From positions 22,369,795 through 22,433,794 of the forward strand of contig CM044858.1 in NCBI GenBank assembly GCA_024500155.1: 64,000 bases of DNA, given 5' to 3'. A program made the translations under genes and the position numbers. Position 1 is the first letter of the stretch. Every line of letters starts with the position of its first letter. Shown here one piece after another: positions 10,190 through 22,829 of the stretch. The notes below the pieces were generated by a model, which was not told the origin of the DNA, made no database searches, and saw nothing but the letters and a program-made list of their open reading frames with translations. The DNA comes from Chenopodium formosanum. Lineage: Eukaryota > Streptophyta > Magnoliopsida > Caryophyllales > Amaranthaceae.

Positions 10190-11900
10190 TGTTTTCATGA
10201 ATCTGTTTGTTTGTTGTTGTGACATGTTTAAGAAGATATTGCAACAAATTTCATGTAAAGTGACCAAGTACTGATCCCGTATGAGTATGTCAAGCATATA
10301 TTTTTTTTTTGTTCAAATTTTGACTTTGTGTTTGAACTTTATTGCTCGCATAGACTACACTTGTTAATTTTAATGTAAATTGAAGTGTTTAGAATAATAG
10401 TTATGCATTAAAATTATAAATGAAATTTTGAACTTTTATAATAGCATGAATTTGTTCTTGCGACTCATGTTTATTATTCTTTTTTTCATGCGTAAGTTGC
10501 AAAATTGGTTTTATCAATGATAAAAATAACCAATGTTATTATTATTCACTTATAAAACTATGATCTCAAGATTTGCACAAAACTAGTTAGTTAAGCAAAT
10601 TCTTGAAGACATCATCGAACTAGAGTAGTTTGGCTATACTTCGGCTTTTTGAGCCCCCATTTTATGTTATCGAATATTGTAGCTCCCAATGTTGGGTGAC
10701 TTCGATGACTTGTTTGTTTTTAACAATTAGACCCTTTCATGTTGCTTGAAATGGGTCTAGAGATCCTGCGTTTCGTCTTATTATGATAGCAACTAGGATC
10801 TTGGAAGCGATTAAACTAGTGTGTTTAAATCATTTTTTGACCATTCATAGTTTTAACAAAGAAATTTGCTAAGTCTAGTAGTATTGGTCATTCATTAGAA
10901 CAAGTAAAAGGAAAAATGAAATGTTGTTCAAATTTTTCATCTATTCTTGCTACTTTTGATTTCTTTCTTTGAGTTCAACTTTTGTCACTGTTTTGAAACT
11001 CGAGAAAGTAGATGTCATCCTCCTTGCGAAATTCCCATGTATGTAGCAATGGAGAATAATTTAAAACGAATACTCCATAATATAGAACCTAGGAGTCTTT
11101 TGTTTACATTCTAACTCATGAAATTGTTTGTCTTATGTTAATAATGTGTCTTGATACAATTTTCATGATGAATGATTGAGTACTAAACTTTCGTATGAGC
11201 AAGTATGTTTTTCTCTATACTAGTCATACTCTCTAATCTCTAGATTAAATTGAAGTATTGAAACAACAATTATGCACTAAGATTAGTTCTCGAAGTTGAA
11301 CTTGAAAATGGCTCGAATATGTAATTTGTTTTGTGGCCAAGTTCAGTTGCAAACTTAGTTTTCAAAGGGACAACATGATTATTATATCACTGTGATAAAT
11401 TTGAAAATTATAAGGCTCGAGATCTACGTAGACCATTTGTAGTTTAGGCGATTCTCGAAATTAGCTCGAATGGCATGTATGTCTCATTTTTTTTTTTTTT
11501 TGTTGATATTGGAGCCCCCATGTGTCATGTTATGCGCATTCTTGCTATTTCACAAGTCTTGGAGCCCCACTTTGGGGTAGTTCTAATGACTTTCTATTGT
11601 TTAGGACATTCATATAATCATGATATTGGGATGGACCTATGTATATATCCTATTTTTGTTTTTAAGATATTTAGGATAATGACATGGCTTTTGCATTTTA
11701 GTTAAAGTCATGTTTAAGAAAGCAAGTTAGTTCTTTGCTTGTTTACAAATCAAAAACAATTGTGCTTAAGGTTTAATGATCTTACCTAATGTCTAAACGT
11801 TTGTAAAGATCATTGCGGTGATTTTATTCTCAAAGTTGATTTAGAACATCAAATATTTTCTTTGTTGTTATCAATCTTTGATTTCGGTCTTGTAGGAGGT
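10190..11900 (+). repeat. Diverged direct duplication (unit about 0.9 kb)
   Basis: Matching strings appear in the same order in 10190-11000 and again in 11090-11900: AAATTGAAGTGTTTAGAATAA / AAATTGAAGTATTGAAACAA, ATTATGCACTAAGATTA / TTATGCATTAAAATTA, and TTTGAGCCCCCAT / TTGGAGCCCCCAT followed by a ...TGACTT phrase. A further partial echo (GGCTTTTTAGCCCCCAG) is at about 12873. The copies are old and much diverged. Confidence 0.45.
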
Positions 11901-12916
11901 TCGTTTACCATCCCTTAGCCAATAAGCGAGAACAAGTTCGAGTCAAGAAGAAGTCGAATCTTAATTCATTCCTTTTGGAAATATTCGTGTATACATGTAT
12001 TATCCAAACGATGAATCTAGAAATTTATTTATTTTGAGAAAACAAAAATTCAGAATGGAAATTTTGAGTACTATAATTTTTTATTAGAAACATGTTGTTT
12101 CGAACTAGAATTCAAAATTTGAAAAGGGTCCAATAATTTAAATGAAAGTTTGTTTTGAAAAGCAACTTTTTGTAGTAGGCAAAATACATAATCATATTAT
12201 TTTCAAAACTGGACCCAAAATGGAAAGAAAGGTCTAGCTCGTAATTGAGTATAACTTTTTTTTGTCCAAGATTGATGAAGGTAAGTTGTAATTTACAACT
12301 TATTTCAACAAAGATATGAAAATGTGAGCAAACTTTTGTATATCTATTTTTGTCATCTCTTCCTTTTTAGTGTTTGTCATCATTGTCGTACTTCGATAAT
12401 TGAAAGTGAAGTTCTTCCAATTAAAAAGTGCCATAGTTTGAAAATGAATATTTACCAAATCTTAGGTTTGATGGAGTGTTAGAATAATTTATAAAATCAT
12501 TCGAATTACTTTCCAAAATATAGTCTCATTTCAAAATGAAAATTGAGGTGAGACCTATATTTTTGTAGCCCCCAAGTGTAACCTTAGATGGCTTTTGCAA
12601 TTCATGTATACACATGCTAGGGGATATTTCTCATGTTTATTTGAAGCCCCAAGGTTTTCATTTTTTTAATTTGTGGAATATTGCATATGTTTATCATGAT
12701 TTGTTTGATGAAGTAACATAATTAATTATCTTGGTCAAATAATAGGAAGTGGTATTCTTCCCTTTGTCATTTAAAGTTATTAAGATGGTTCGTAATAAGC
12801 TTTGCATGACATTGATTTTACAGCATAAATAGCGTGTTCAAATCTGTAAATAGAGTGAAGTGGCGATGTTCAGGCTTTTTAGCCCCCAGTTTGAGGCAAA
12901 GAGCGAAAAAATTATA

Positions 12917-13148
12917 CTTCCTCCGTTTTTTTTACTTGCAACACACCTTTTAGGCACGCAGTTTTAGGAGATGATTAGTGAGGGTAAATGAGCGATTTTA
13001 TCAATATAATTTTTACACGAAGATTAGAATAGGGTTAAGTATCATTTGTAACAATTATAATGAATAATTTATCCGTTTACATTACACAAACCCGACCTCA
13101 AAACACGTGCCACAAGGCTGTGTTGCAAGTAAAAAGAAACGGAGGAAG
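12917..13148. mobile_element. Stowaway MITE (232 bp)
   Basis: The left end CTTCCTCCGTTTTTTTTACTTGCAACACA and the right end GTGTTGCAAGTAAAAAGAAACGGAGGAAG are inverted repeats of nearly 30 bp. TA dinucleotides at 12915-12916 and 13149-13150 flank it. The TIR and TA duplication define a Tc1/mariner-derived Stowaway MITE. It has no coding capacity. Confidence 0.85.
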
Positions 13149-14745
13149 TACTATTTTCAAGTAAATGGGAGGGATCATCCCGACTTACCCCCCAAAAAAG
13201 AAATGAACAAAAAATATGGATTTGTATAAAAAGGAAGGGGAATCCAACTTTCCCACAGAAGAATAAAGAAAGAGAATTAGACATGTTTTCGAAAAGCAAG
13301 GATTATTGATTTAATATTTGAATCATCGTGATGTCTTGGCGGTGAGTTATACATGTGAATGTGTGATAGCGATAACGATCATTATTCATGTAGCGATCAT
13401 GTTCAATCAATGTTGCTCGCTTAGAGAAGATGAAGATATCCCACGCAGGCGGACGTATAAATGAAAAGACCAATTCTCAAGAGTTGTAAAAGACGTCTAG
13501 AGTTGACGTCAAGGCTATCGATATATCAAATCAATTTATTGTATTAACTCTTTTTCGTTCTAGGCAATAATGTATATAGAACTTGAATTACCTTGGTAAT
13601 AAATAGCCCTATTGTTAAAAGAAGATAAGATGATTGTTTATTTTTAGAGTGATAGTCATCTCATTTTTCTTGGCCAAAGATATGGAAAACATCGAATTTA
13701 GTTTAATTCGATTGCTTTACTAAATTTGTAGCCAATGGCTATCAAATCATCCAAATCATTTGATTTTTTTATATAATTTTGTAGTCATAACTCAACACTT
13801 CATGCATTTTATATATGGGCGTGACTACTTAATAGTAGGTCCATATATGCAAAGGCCTAAGGTTGGCCATATTTTCATGAAAAGATGATTTTGGTACATG
13901 GTTATGGTCTACCTGAAGGAGGGCCTTTCCAAGGTTGTAACGTGGCTAGGCTTGAGGTTATGAAGAATGGACAGGTCAAGTATACCCAATAATCCCTTAC
14001 TCTTGGTGCTTATCAAATTAAAACCTTTCTGCTTTGTGGCAACTTCCTACATTAGGTGATTTTTCCTTGTCATCTTTCTCTCTTTCTCTCTCTCGATCTC
14101 TTTTTTTTCTCTCTCTTTTTTTGTTTTTGACAAGTCTTGTTTTTGGGTTTAGAATGATTTTTTCTTTCTTTTTCACTGGATATTTGCTTTTGGGTTTAGA
14201 CTAACTTTGTGTCCCCTCTTATGTTTCGTTCTCCCTATTTTTCATTTATATCTCTTTGCACCATTCCCATCTCAAAGTATGGAATAATGTAGGTTGAATA
14301 ACTAAGGCTCAACTGACGAGGCTCAAAAGGGTTGCCAAAAGATGGATTTTCTCTAAGGTCAAGAACATGGGATTATCTTTGTGGAGTTTCAAGTTGCCTC
14401 CTGTATTGGTGAAATCATCATATCCTTTCTTTGTGGGCCAAAGATGGGCCTCTTTCAATAAATCTAGTAAGCCACAGTTTATCAAGATTCTTGAAGTGTT
14501 GAGCATGTATGCCTTTTTCATATTGCATATTTGTATGTGTACGTTTTATTTATATGAGCCAATAACAATAAAGAGATTTAAAGAAAACAAGATAGACATA
14601 CTTGAAAATATATTTTTTAATAATTAATCAATGAGTACAAAATAAGTAGATTCGACAGCATAAATCTCTTAGCCTATCATAACAAACAAAGGAAAGAAAC
14701 AAAACAAGACCTAGGGTGCTACATCTTAAAATGTTGACAACTTCT
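13149..14745. other. Non-coding DNA, no gene recognised
   Basis: The stretch is AT-rich with CT-rich patches at about 14070-14120. Short open frames around 14309-14627 on both strands show no domain I know. The region may be more of an old retrotransposon, given the gag relic just beyond it. Confidence 0.4.
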
Positions 14746-15040
14746 TGAGATATATAAATCGCCACATGGAAAAGAAGTCAATGAAGCCTTCTTTTTACCC
14801 TTGCTTAAGCAATTCAATATCGCGCAAGGTAGTTGTGAGCTCGATGTTATCTCCATATTGGGTTAAAAACGCTTTTACAACGTCACTCCAAGTGGAAGTG
14901 TGTTTTGCATCGAGGTTATAAAACCATGATCTAGCAAAATACATAGATGATGGCCTTATAGACGATATAGTCGCTTGTTTTGATGCTCAAGTGTCCCGGC
15001 ATATTCTCTTGTTGCACCTACATTGCCTTTTCCAATCTTC
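14746..15040 (-). pseudogene. Decayed Ty3/gypsy gag fragment
   Basis: Translation of the complement gives stretches such as ARSWFYNLDAKHTSTWSDVV, then FLTQYGDN and TLRDIELLKQG. These match the retrotransposon gag motif in which a W-Y/F-NL segment is followed by W-x-D-V and a T-L-x-D-L/I-E-x-x-KQG stretch. A stop (TAA) follows KQG, and no protease, RT or integrase lies adjacent. It is an isolated, broken piece of an unclassified gypsy element. Confidence 0.65.
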
Positions 15041-15429
15041 AAAAAAATTAAAAAAAAAAAAAAACAAAGTATAAATTAGTACATTACACAATATAGGCTC
15101 AAGCTTCATAATCGATTTGAGAAAATAACATGGACATTATACTTTAATCTAGGCAATTAATTATGTACAATGCACATGTATAAATCTGTAAAGTAGGCCT
15201 ATCATTTTTTAAGCTTTCTTGCTGTCCATTAGAAAGCCACTATGACAAGTTCTGATGATTAGATCTGAATTCAGTTATGAAAATCCGCTCTGAACTTCAG
15301 ATCTGAATTTGGGTCACTTCCTTTTTCCCATTTTCTTTCAAACAAACAGTTAGAGCATCCTACAAATTTTTTCCAAGGTTATCACTTTAACAATGTTACA
15401 TGCAATTTTACTTAGAGTTTAACAAACAC

Positions 15430-15605
15430 ATAGCAAGTAGCAATGTTCTAGCAAAAGTAGCATAGCAACAGCAGGAGGCAAAGCAGAAGTAGCATTGCAA
15501 CAGCAGGCAGCAAAGCAGGGTAGCATAGCAGTAGGAAACAATGGCATGGCAGGAGCTGCAACACCAGACTTGCCAGGAAAGCAGTTGCAATAGCAGCAGC
15601 CTTGG
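15430..15605. repeat. Short interspersed repeat GCAACAGCAG / GTAGCATAGCA
   Basis: Units GTAGCAT(A/T)GCA(A)CAGCAG and GGCAAAGCAG repeat several times. They make a compositionally odd purine-rich patch that leaves the minus strand spuriously open. It sits next to the CTGAATTCAG repeats. Confidence 0.5.
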
Positions 15606-15610
15606 CAAGT

Positions 15611-15800
15611 TTCAGTTCTGAATTCAAACTCCCAAAAAATCAGCTATGAATTCAGTTCTAAATTCAGTTCTGCATTCAAACTCCCAAAAAATCAGGTCTG
15701 AATTCAATTCTGGATTTAGTTCTGAATTCAGTTCTGGATTCAGTTCCAAATTCAAACTCCCAAAAAATCAGGTCTGAATTCAATTCTAAAATAAGTGTAC
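15611..15800. repeat. Tandem repeats built on CTGAATTCAGTTCTG
   Basis: Three successive units of about 60 bp each contain CAAACTCCCAAAAAATCAG, followed by variants of (C/T)TGAATTCAGTTCTG. CTGAATTCAG is itself a palindrome. Related single copies occur at 15260-15310. No coding content is seen. Confidence 0.6.
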
Positions 15801-18469
15801 AACTAAGAAATCATCAATAAAATTCTAAACTAAGTGTACAACTAAGAAAACATCAATAAATGAATTGAATCAACTTCTATTGTTCAAGTAATTATCTAAA
15901 TCTGCAAAGACCTTGATGCCTTACCTCAGCATATGCTTTGATTATATTAACTCTCTCTCAACAGCTTGTTGTGCTTTCATCATTAACATTTAAAATAGGA
16001 GTGTTGGTGATAACCACTTTAGTAACAGTTCCTAACACATCTATTCCCGCCTATATCCTCTGAAACTCTAATTATAGATGTTGCACAGTACACAAGAGCA
16101 TAAGAGCACACCTTTAAAGAGTTGAAGGATCTAACAAGTATAAACTCAATTCAAACTTTTACTATAGTTACCACTGAAATAAGTTGCTGCCTACATGCAC
16201 AACCAATAGGTACAATCAGAGCATGCTTTAACTATACAAAATTTCTGAAATTCATGTCAAAGATACAACAGAGCAAATGTTACGGCTTATGTTAAATGTC
16301 TTCACTTGATTAGTTAGAACAAAACACACTAAAAAAAAATCTCACCAGGTATAATCAATTACAGCCTCCCATAAAAAGGCATCCAACAAAACCAAGAGGC
16401 TTTTCTTCTCACTCTTGAAACTAATGGTCTGATTTCTCAAAAATAACAAGTGTTTGATGATAAAAAAAACTTGAGTTATCAAACAATTTTTAACAAGTAA
16501 CAACCTTACTCAGCAGAACAGCCACACAACAAGACATTAGTTATGTTGTGTGTTTTTTTTTAAGACCCGGATACTACCATCTAAGCAAGTTTATTATTTC
16601 AATTGAAGGGGTCAGGTGGGTAAATTAGCTTAAAAAACTCTGCATCATAAAAATGAAAAATGTACATATATATTTGATCACTTAGACCCACCGAGAAAAG
16701 AACTAATATTTTCAAAAGTCCATTTTCTCCATATTCTTCCAATTTCTTCAGTATCACGGGTTCCAAGCAAAGCACAACATCAATACATACACTTGATCCT
16801 AAAAATCATAGGTGATTTCAACAGACAAATGCAAGAGTAAATATATGCAATTTCATAGCATAACCTTCACCCTAATAATTGCTATATATGATAACTGATA
16901 TAACATATTTTGCACAAGATAAACTAAAAGAACAAAATTTATACAAAATATATTTCATAGAATATCTTACTATGAAGCACCATAAGGACCTCAATTTCAG
17001 ACTTTCAGGCAGAATAATAGGGAAACAAAGACATGTAAGAAAACAAACATGTGTAAAAGAGAGCAGCAGACCTCATTGATGATGAATTTCTTTAAAGAGG
17101 ATAATAAGTACTATTCCACACTCAGCAAACTCGTCTATTCAATCCCAGAATCTTCTTACTCTCTTATTAAGACTAAATTTCTTCTTCATCACAGGGGCCA
17201 GTTCTGCTACAATGTCATTTTGACTTCTTATTTTACAGAGCTTGTAATCCCGAGCTACAGCTTAAACCTTAAGTTAATAAAGCTCAAGTGTTCCTAGCCA
17301 TTGTCAACTACACAACAAAACCAATCAATTCATCACCTTGCCAAAATAGAATGCTAACACATCTTTTATGAGAATTTTGAGATATTTACCTTGGTATCTT
17401 AACTAATTTGGATGAAAATTGAAAATAACTTAAGTAATAAGATCAAAGCTGGTTCAGAATTCAGATAATATTGATAATAACTTAATGCAAAGTTGTAAAC
17501 ATTTGAAAGCTCACCGTTCTTTTTTCTTCAACAACATCAAATGATTGATTAGTCCAAGTAAATAAAAAATAAAGAAAATTATGACCAAAGCTGGAATGGT
17601 GAAATGTATGCAACTTCTTTGTTTTCTCAGATTTAAAAAACCAATTACTCACCACTACAATACTCCATTTGTTCTATTATAAACGGTATATCTCTATATG
17701 TAAACAATCATGTAAAATGGTATTGTATTTATATTCTACCCAATAGGTGAAATCCCATGAATTTGAAACCCAATTAACGCAACTTCTGAGTTCATAGCGT
17801 CACTCCCAGCCCAGAAAATGAAAAAGGTATATCTGAGTAGTAAAACAAACCGAATGAAATTCTGCAACAACGAACTGAGATTCTTAGTTAGACTAAAACC
17901 TTAAATAATTGAAGCGTAAGTAAGCTAAAACGCTCACTAAATCCCCTACACCCAACACGCTATACAGTGAAACCCTAGATTTAAATACAATGGATTTCTA
18001 CGACACAATAACTAAAAATTCAATGTAATTTGACAACAACTCAATATAACAAAGTCTATCTAAATGATATTTAAGCACACAAGCAATAAAATTGATGAGA
18101 AAAAGAACAAAATTACAATCAATTGAAGAAATTTACAAGGAGCGAAAGAACGTACATTACCACGATTTCGACCCAAATTCGCTAATTTCAGGCAGTTTCA
18201 AAAGATTGCTTAGATTCTATAAGAATAAAGGATAGTGATGAACAATTAGGTTTAGTGTATGAAGTTTTCAGATCTAAAACCTAAAGAAAGAGGAGAGAGA
18301 GAGGGTTCGATATTGCATTTGGGTATTTTGGGCGGTTCAAGAATTTTTTTTTTATTTTTAAAAATTTACTTATACACCGCTTTTTTAAGTTGTGAAGTTG
18401 CCTTGAGTCACGTGCAAGTCATACAATATTTTCTACGCTTTCCCTCGTCAAGAAACTAATTCGACACAA
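15801..18469. other. AT-rich non-coding DNA, probably interior of a CACTA element
   Basis: No recognisable protein domain in about 2.7 kb. Because a CACTA 3' end lies at 18565, some or all of this may be the interior of a non-autonomous CACTA element. I could not locate a convincing 5' terminus. Short open frames (for example 16879-17297) have no known content. Confidence 0.35.
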
Positions 18470-18565
18470 AAAGCGTCGAAAAAAGCGGACTTTGATTTTT
18501 ACGTTGACGCCTCATATATAGCGTCGAGCCAACAGCGTCGAGAAAGTAAGGGATTTGTAGTAGTG
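18470..18565. mobile_element. Terminal region of a CACTA (En/Spm) element
   Basis: The complement of the end reads CACTACTACAAATCCC, a CACTA-type terminus. It is followed inward by subterminal repeats of GCGTCGA / TCGACGC (at about 18470, 18510, 18520 and 18535). These are the standard signs of a CACTA transposon end. The partner end was not found. Confidence 0.65.
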
Positions 18566-18569
18566 AGTG

Positions 18570-20025
18570 TGATTTCACTCGCAAAGGCCACAGACAGGGT
18601 AAAGTCGTATCCCCTAATCAAAAGTAATACCTAAGTCCTCTAACTAAAGTAGATAGGGAAGTAGAGTCGAATCCACAGGGAAACTGGTCTTTCGACTCCT
18701 AATTAATTAATATAATCTAAATTATTAAGGTAACCAATTTGTTGTGTTTAATATGAAATTATACTACGGAGATTAAGTTTAGGGAGAAAATCAATAATAA
18801 GAAGGCCTAGGGTCACAGGTTCACCAATAATTAATATTTCGGGATAAAACATAACAATTAATAATCAACATTGCACAAATAACATGATTAACAGGCTCTC
18901 GCAATTTATTAACCAACATAGATCTAACAGGCTCTCGCAATTTACTAGATCTAAGTTCCTATTGAAAATAGCCTTTAATATCAAATTAACATCTGCTCGA
19001 TTCATCAATTCAATATTGCTAAACATTCACAATCAAATTACATCTGCTCGATTCATAATCTAATTGCAAAGAATTAAAACAATTCAATACGAAATTATCA
19101 TGCAATATCAATAATCAATAATAGCAAATTATCCCTTCATATTAATTATGGATCCCCATAAACCCTAGAATTAATCTACTCAGACATAATTAAATCTAAA
19201 ACATGCAAAGTAATAAAATAAGACATGAGGAATTGAAAGAATGAAATTACTGGAATTAAATAAAATAGAAATCGTACCGAATCGGCGGAGTTACAAAGTA
19301 GTCAAGAACAAGGGAAAAGTTGAGAGAAAAAGTCTAGAGAGAGAATAATACTAAGTAGAGAGAGAAAGTCTTCGAGTAAGAGTAAGTAAAATAATAATTC
19401 TAAAAACGTACTTAAACAACTCCTAATCAAAACTCCTAAATAGAAACTAAGTGCTCGTCTAACAAGGTCTTCCAGAAACACGCGCCCGATCGGGCTAAGG
19501 GCCGCCCGATCGGGCGCGCCTTTTTGCTCGCATTCTCTTCTCTGCATCGTCGCCCGATCGTGCTTGGGGCTCGCACGATCGGGCGCGCCTTAAGCCACGC
19601 ACAGCCACCTTGTTGCAACACCCGCCCAATCGAGCTCATGCTTGCCCGATCGGGCCCGGCTTCCTCTTGAGGCTTCGGAACATCGATTGGGCTTGTATCT
19701 TCGGCCCAATCCGGATATCCACTTATGCTCTTGATCACTCTGTCCAAATACGTGGGTATTCTGAATACCAAGCCCTTAATCACCGGCTTGATGACTCTAG
19801 CCGGCCTTGGGCTTCAATGATGGTCGTACTCCTCTAATTCCCGTAGTCGCTCCATGAAAAACCCAAGAAAATGCTCCAAAGATGCAATTTCCTGCAAAAC
19901 TCAACAAATTCTACGAAAACACTAGAAAACACCAATTAGTAATAAAAGTGGCTCGAAAGAGCCAAAAACACTACTAATTATGACCAAGGGACGGGGGTAA
20001 ATCACTTTATAAAATGGACATATCA
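18570..20025 (-). mobile_element. Athila-type 3' LTR
   Basis: In minus reading it starts TGATATGTCCATTTTATAAA at 20025, just after the polypurine tract AACTCCCCC (complement), and ends near GCGAGTGAAATCA. It matches 27051-28478 over its whole length with only scattered substitutions and one 20-base difference inside the palindromic block. The end region carries GGGGATACGACTTTACCC and GGATTCGACTCTAC. Similar 'ggtcga' phrases occur at the same relative place in the other Athila-like LTRs of this window. Confidence 0.8.
19481..19659. repeat. Palindromic block GCCCGATCGGGC (3' LTR copy)
   Basis: The perfect 12-bp palindrome GCCCGATCGGGC and one-base variants (GCACGATCGGGC, GCCCAATCGAGC) recur about six times. 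They are separated by 15-40 bases, and most units are extended by GCGC. The block lies between the LTR start and the CT-rich leader. The same unit recurs at 23115-23446 in the internal region. Confidence 0.85.
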
Positions 20026-20040
20026 AACTCCCCCAAGCCA
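20026..20040 (-). promoter_or_regulatory. Polypurine tract of the Athila-type element
   Basis: The complement reads GGCTTGGGGGAGTT, immediately followed by the LTR start TGATATG. It primes plus-strand DNA synthesis in the retroelement life cycle. The sister tract at 26469-26482 (AGCTTGGGGGAATT then TGATAAG) is nearly the same. Confidence 0.7.
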
Positions 20041-21265
20041 AACCTTTGCTTGTCCCTAAGCAAAGAACTCATCAATGAATATATAAAACATACCTCACCC
20101 CAATATTAATATCAAGCACAAACGATTCAAGGCAATTCTAATGAACATGCTTCAACATCAATCAATCTTATTCATCCAATCACCCTTCCTCCCCAACAAT
20201 TGTCAAATAGAGCAAACCAAAAGAGCATATAGAATTCAAGACTAGTGCTCACACACTCAACTCTCATTTATGTGGCGAGTAAAAGATGTACTCGATCGCT
20301 CTCCATCCCAACCCCTTTTTTTTCTTTTCTTTTCTTTTGATCAACCTTCATTTAGAACATTTGAACATCAAACGCTTTTTTTTTCTTTTGCTCTCTCTTT
20401 TTTTTTCTCTTTTTTTTTTTTTTTTTTCAAATTTCTCACTTTTTTTTTTTGAACTTCTTCTCTTTTTTTTCTTTTCCATCACACTTTTATATTTCAAGAA
20501 TATATACAACTTTTAAACTCATCAAAACAAAAATTTGATCAAGAACAAATTACTTCTCAAAACCCACCCAAATTGTGCAAATAATGTGCACACTACAAAC
20601 TCCCTCACCTCACTCACTAATAGCTCCCCCAAGCCAAGCTTGGGACTAGTAACCAATGGGGCAAAATAGGCTTGTAATGTGGCTTATAAACAACAAATAA
20701 GTCAAGGCAACAACATGGGTAGCAAGAAGGGAACAAATGTATCTAAATAAATATGAAGGCTACCTAAAAGAACAAATGCCTTCGTCTTCCACATGTGCAT
20801 AATATTGAGTCATGAAACACTACTCATAGTTACAAACCAATACTCGAATTCATTGACATACCAGGAACTAATCACACATTCCTAACCAAATCAACTAGTC
20901 AAGCACTAGATTCACAAGTTGTTGGACAAAATTGACGCATGTTTAGGAATCTAAGCAATTAAACTTCAAATCATGATCAACAAATCCACAATATTCATCA
21001 TCAAATACCAATAATCAAAACAAGTTTTTCTCAAGTATGGGGCACAAGGAAGCATGATTTACAATTCATTGGAACGTATTTTTTTTTTGATTTTTTAATT
21101 TTTTTTGTATTTTCTCATAAGGGAAAGCAATAAAACTAAACTAGAAAAGCAAGTAAAAACTATACTAAAAAGCAAATAAATAGAGAAAAGGAAGAGAATT
21201 ACCAAGCGAAAGATTACCCCCCCAAGCCAAATCAAGCAATGGCCTCATTGACTTGGGAGTGTAAC
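20041..21265 (-). other. 3' untranslated region of the Athila-type element
   Basis: No coding domain. In minus reading it contains the TTTGCTTAGGGACAAGCAAAGG stem-loop-like phrase just before the polypurine tract (a related phrase is at 26485-26505), an A-rich tract (complement of 20310-20480), and a second AAGCTTGGCTTGGGGGAGC at about 20625-20643. The T-rich plus-strand open frames here are composition artefacts. Confidence 0.5.
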
Positions 21266-22829
21266 CTACTCCTCATCCTCATCCATCCTCGAATAGCCAC
21301 CACCATGGCTAGGACCGGCCCCTCCATGGCTCGAACCATGACCTCCATAACCCGAACCACCTGCAAAGTAGTTAGGATCCACATTCCCCCGAAGCCCACC
21401 AAAAGGAACATCGGTCCCATATCCATGGACCGAAGAATAGTCCACATAGGTACCGTAGGCACTTGGGTCCGTGTATCCTCCTTGAGGATATTGGAACCAA
21501 TCGGGAACAAGTTATTCGGGGGGAATAGCCCCCCGACGTGCATAGTCATCGTACATAGGGTATAAACCCCTCCCGAGGTTCCTCTCCACATGCCCAACCA
21601 TAACATCTAGGGATCCTACCCTAGAGTCCAAGTTCCTAACCATACTCTCCACTCTCCCTTGCCCACTCTCGATCCTATCCAATTGGCTCCTAAAAGCCGA
21701 AAAGTCATATGGGGCGTTAGGGTCGATGTTGTAGTTGGTTGAGAAAGTGGTAATGTCATATGTGTAGGGTTGGGGCGATGGTTGGTGAAATTGGGGTTGT
21801 GGTGAGGGTGGTGCTTGGTGAGACGCTTAGGCCTCACCTTGGTTGCCTAAATCAAAAGTGTAAGAAGGAAGGCCCTTCTCAAACTTGGTCAAAGACCGGG
21901 TCAGGTAAGGTAAAAGCATTGTCCCTTCTACCCGATTCCCTTTGGATCACCCACCAAGTCTTACCCCCTATTACATTTATCCAGTTTAGGCCACCTAAAT
22001 AGGGTAGATCCATTAGTGTCGGGCCGGCTACCTTCCCTTCGTTGTTAGGGACAAAGTTAAGGTGTTTGACCGCTATATGGGTTGCTAGACCACCAAAATA
22101 AATTGGGACCCTAGACCTACCCGATTTGGCCGCATTAGCCACCCTTTGGAAGTGTTGGGACATCCTATGAACTATGTTGAGCTTATCACTCCTAGGAATC
22201 ATGTATGACCCTAACAATTCTAGTTCATCCCTCCTCACATTTGCGGGTTTATGCCTCCCAAAAATGGTAAGGCCAACAAACCGTTGCCAAAACTTTGGCA
22301 CGGGATGTTGTATCCAAGTGCCCTTGGCATGTTGGAGGTTCAAGTTTGTATTACCCGTAAGGGATTGGTAGACAACGACAATGTTGTCTTGGGGTGGTTC
22401 AGTTGGTCTATCCGACTTTAAATTAAACAATTTTCCAAACTCTTTCAAAGACAATCTAACATCATTATTAAGCAATCGAAATTGAACATGAGAAATCAAA
22501 GCATTTGATTTTATAACATTAAAACTAGAAATAAATTCTAAAGTTAAATAATCATAAGTATCATAATGCAATTTAAACAACCCACTCATGCCAATTCCTT
22601 TAAATAATTTTTCAACCGGTTTATCAATTCCTAATCTAGCAAGAGTAGGATGATGGACAAAGCGTGTAGGGATTACCTGTCTCGATGTGAGATTGATCAT
22701 CCTTTGCCTTTGTTCTTGGGTGGTGATGACCACCCTCTCCCATCCCGGAACTTGCAACTCCGGGTCGATTGTGGGCACTTGTTGCCTTGAGCCTTCACCC
22801 ATACCAGTCCTAGACCTCTTGAAAGCCAT
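21266..22829 (-). pseudogene. Athila env-position ORF (ATHILA ORF-1-like), nearly intact
   Basis: The likely start is the ATG at 22829 (MAFKRSRTGMGEGSR). An in-frame ATG at 22928 would add 33 residues that look like UTR translation. The body has KLFKGIGMSGLFKLHYDTYD followed by LTLEFISSF, then LSLKEFGKLFNL, RFVGLTIFGR and PIYFGGLATHIA, the layout I know from the ATHILA ORF-1 family. The frame is open for about 317 codons, to a TGA at about 21879. Beyond that, a one-base frame change resumes a C-terminal part with a predicted coiled coil (SQLDRIESGQGRVESMV, VGSLDVMVGHVERNL) and a Gly/Ser/His-rich tail ending DEDEE and TAG at 21266. It lies downstream of integrase, the env-like position. No transmembrane segment is obvious. 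Its role in the element is not established. Confidence 0.65.

Larger units (their letters stand above)
8630..12916 (-). other. Non-coding internal region of the TGTAGACACC-family element
   Basis: No recognisable gag, pol or other coding domain is present over about 4.3 kb. It opens with the polypurine tract (8630-8644, minus). It then holds a two-copy tandem repeat (9088-9226), a palindromic GC block (9870-9972) followed by a CT-rich leader running plus-strand, and two or three diverged copies of a segment of about 0.9 kb. The string agcccccA recurs at 8634, 10652, 11512, 12569 and 12881 and resembles the polypurine tract. This may be a long 3' untranslated part of a retrotransposon. Confidence 0.4.

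Noticed and set aside
13069..13299. 76-codon minus-strand frame
   Set aside because: Most of it overlaps the Stowaway MITE at 12917-13148, so it is not a gene.
20270..20516. Phe/Leu/Ser-rich frames that look like transmembrane segments
   Set aside because: A poly-T/C tract in the 3' UTR of the Athila-type element explains them.
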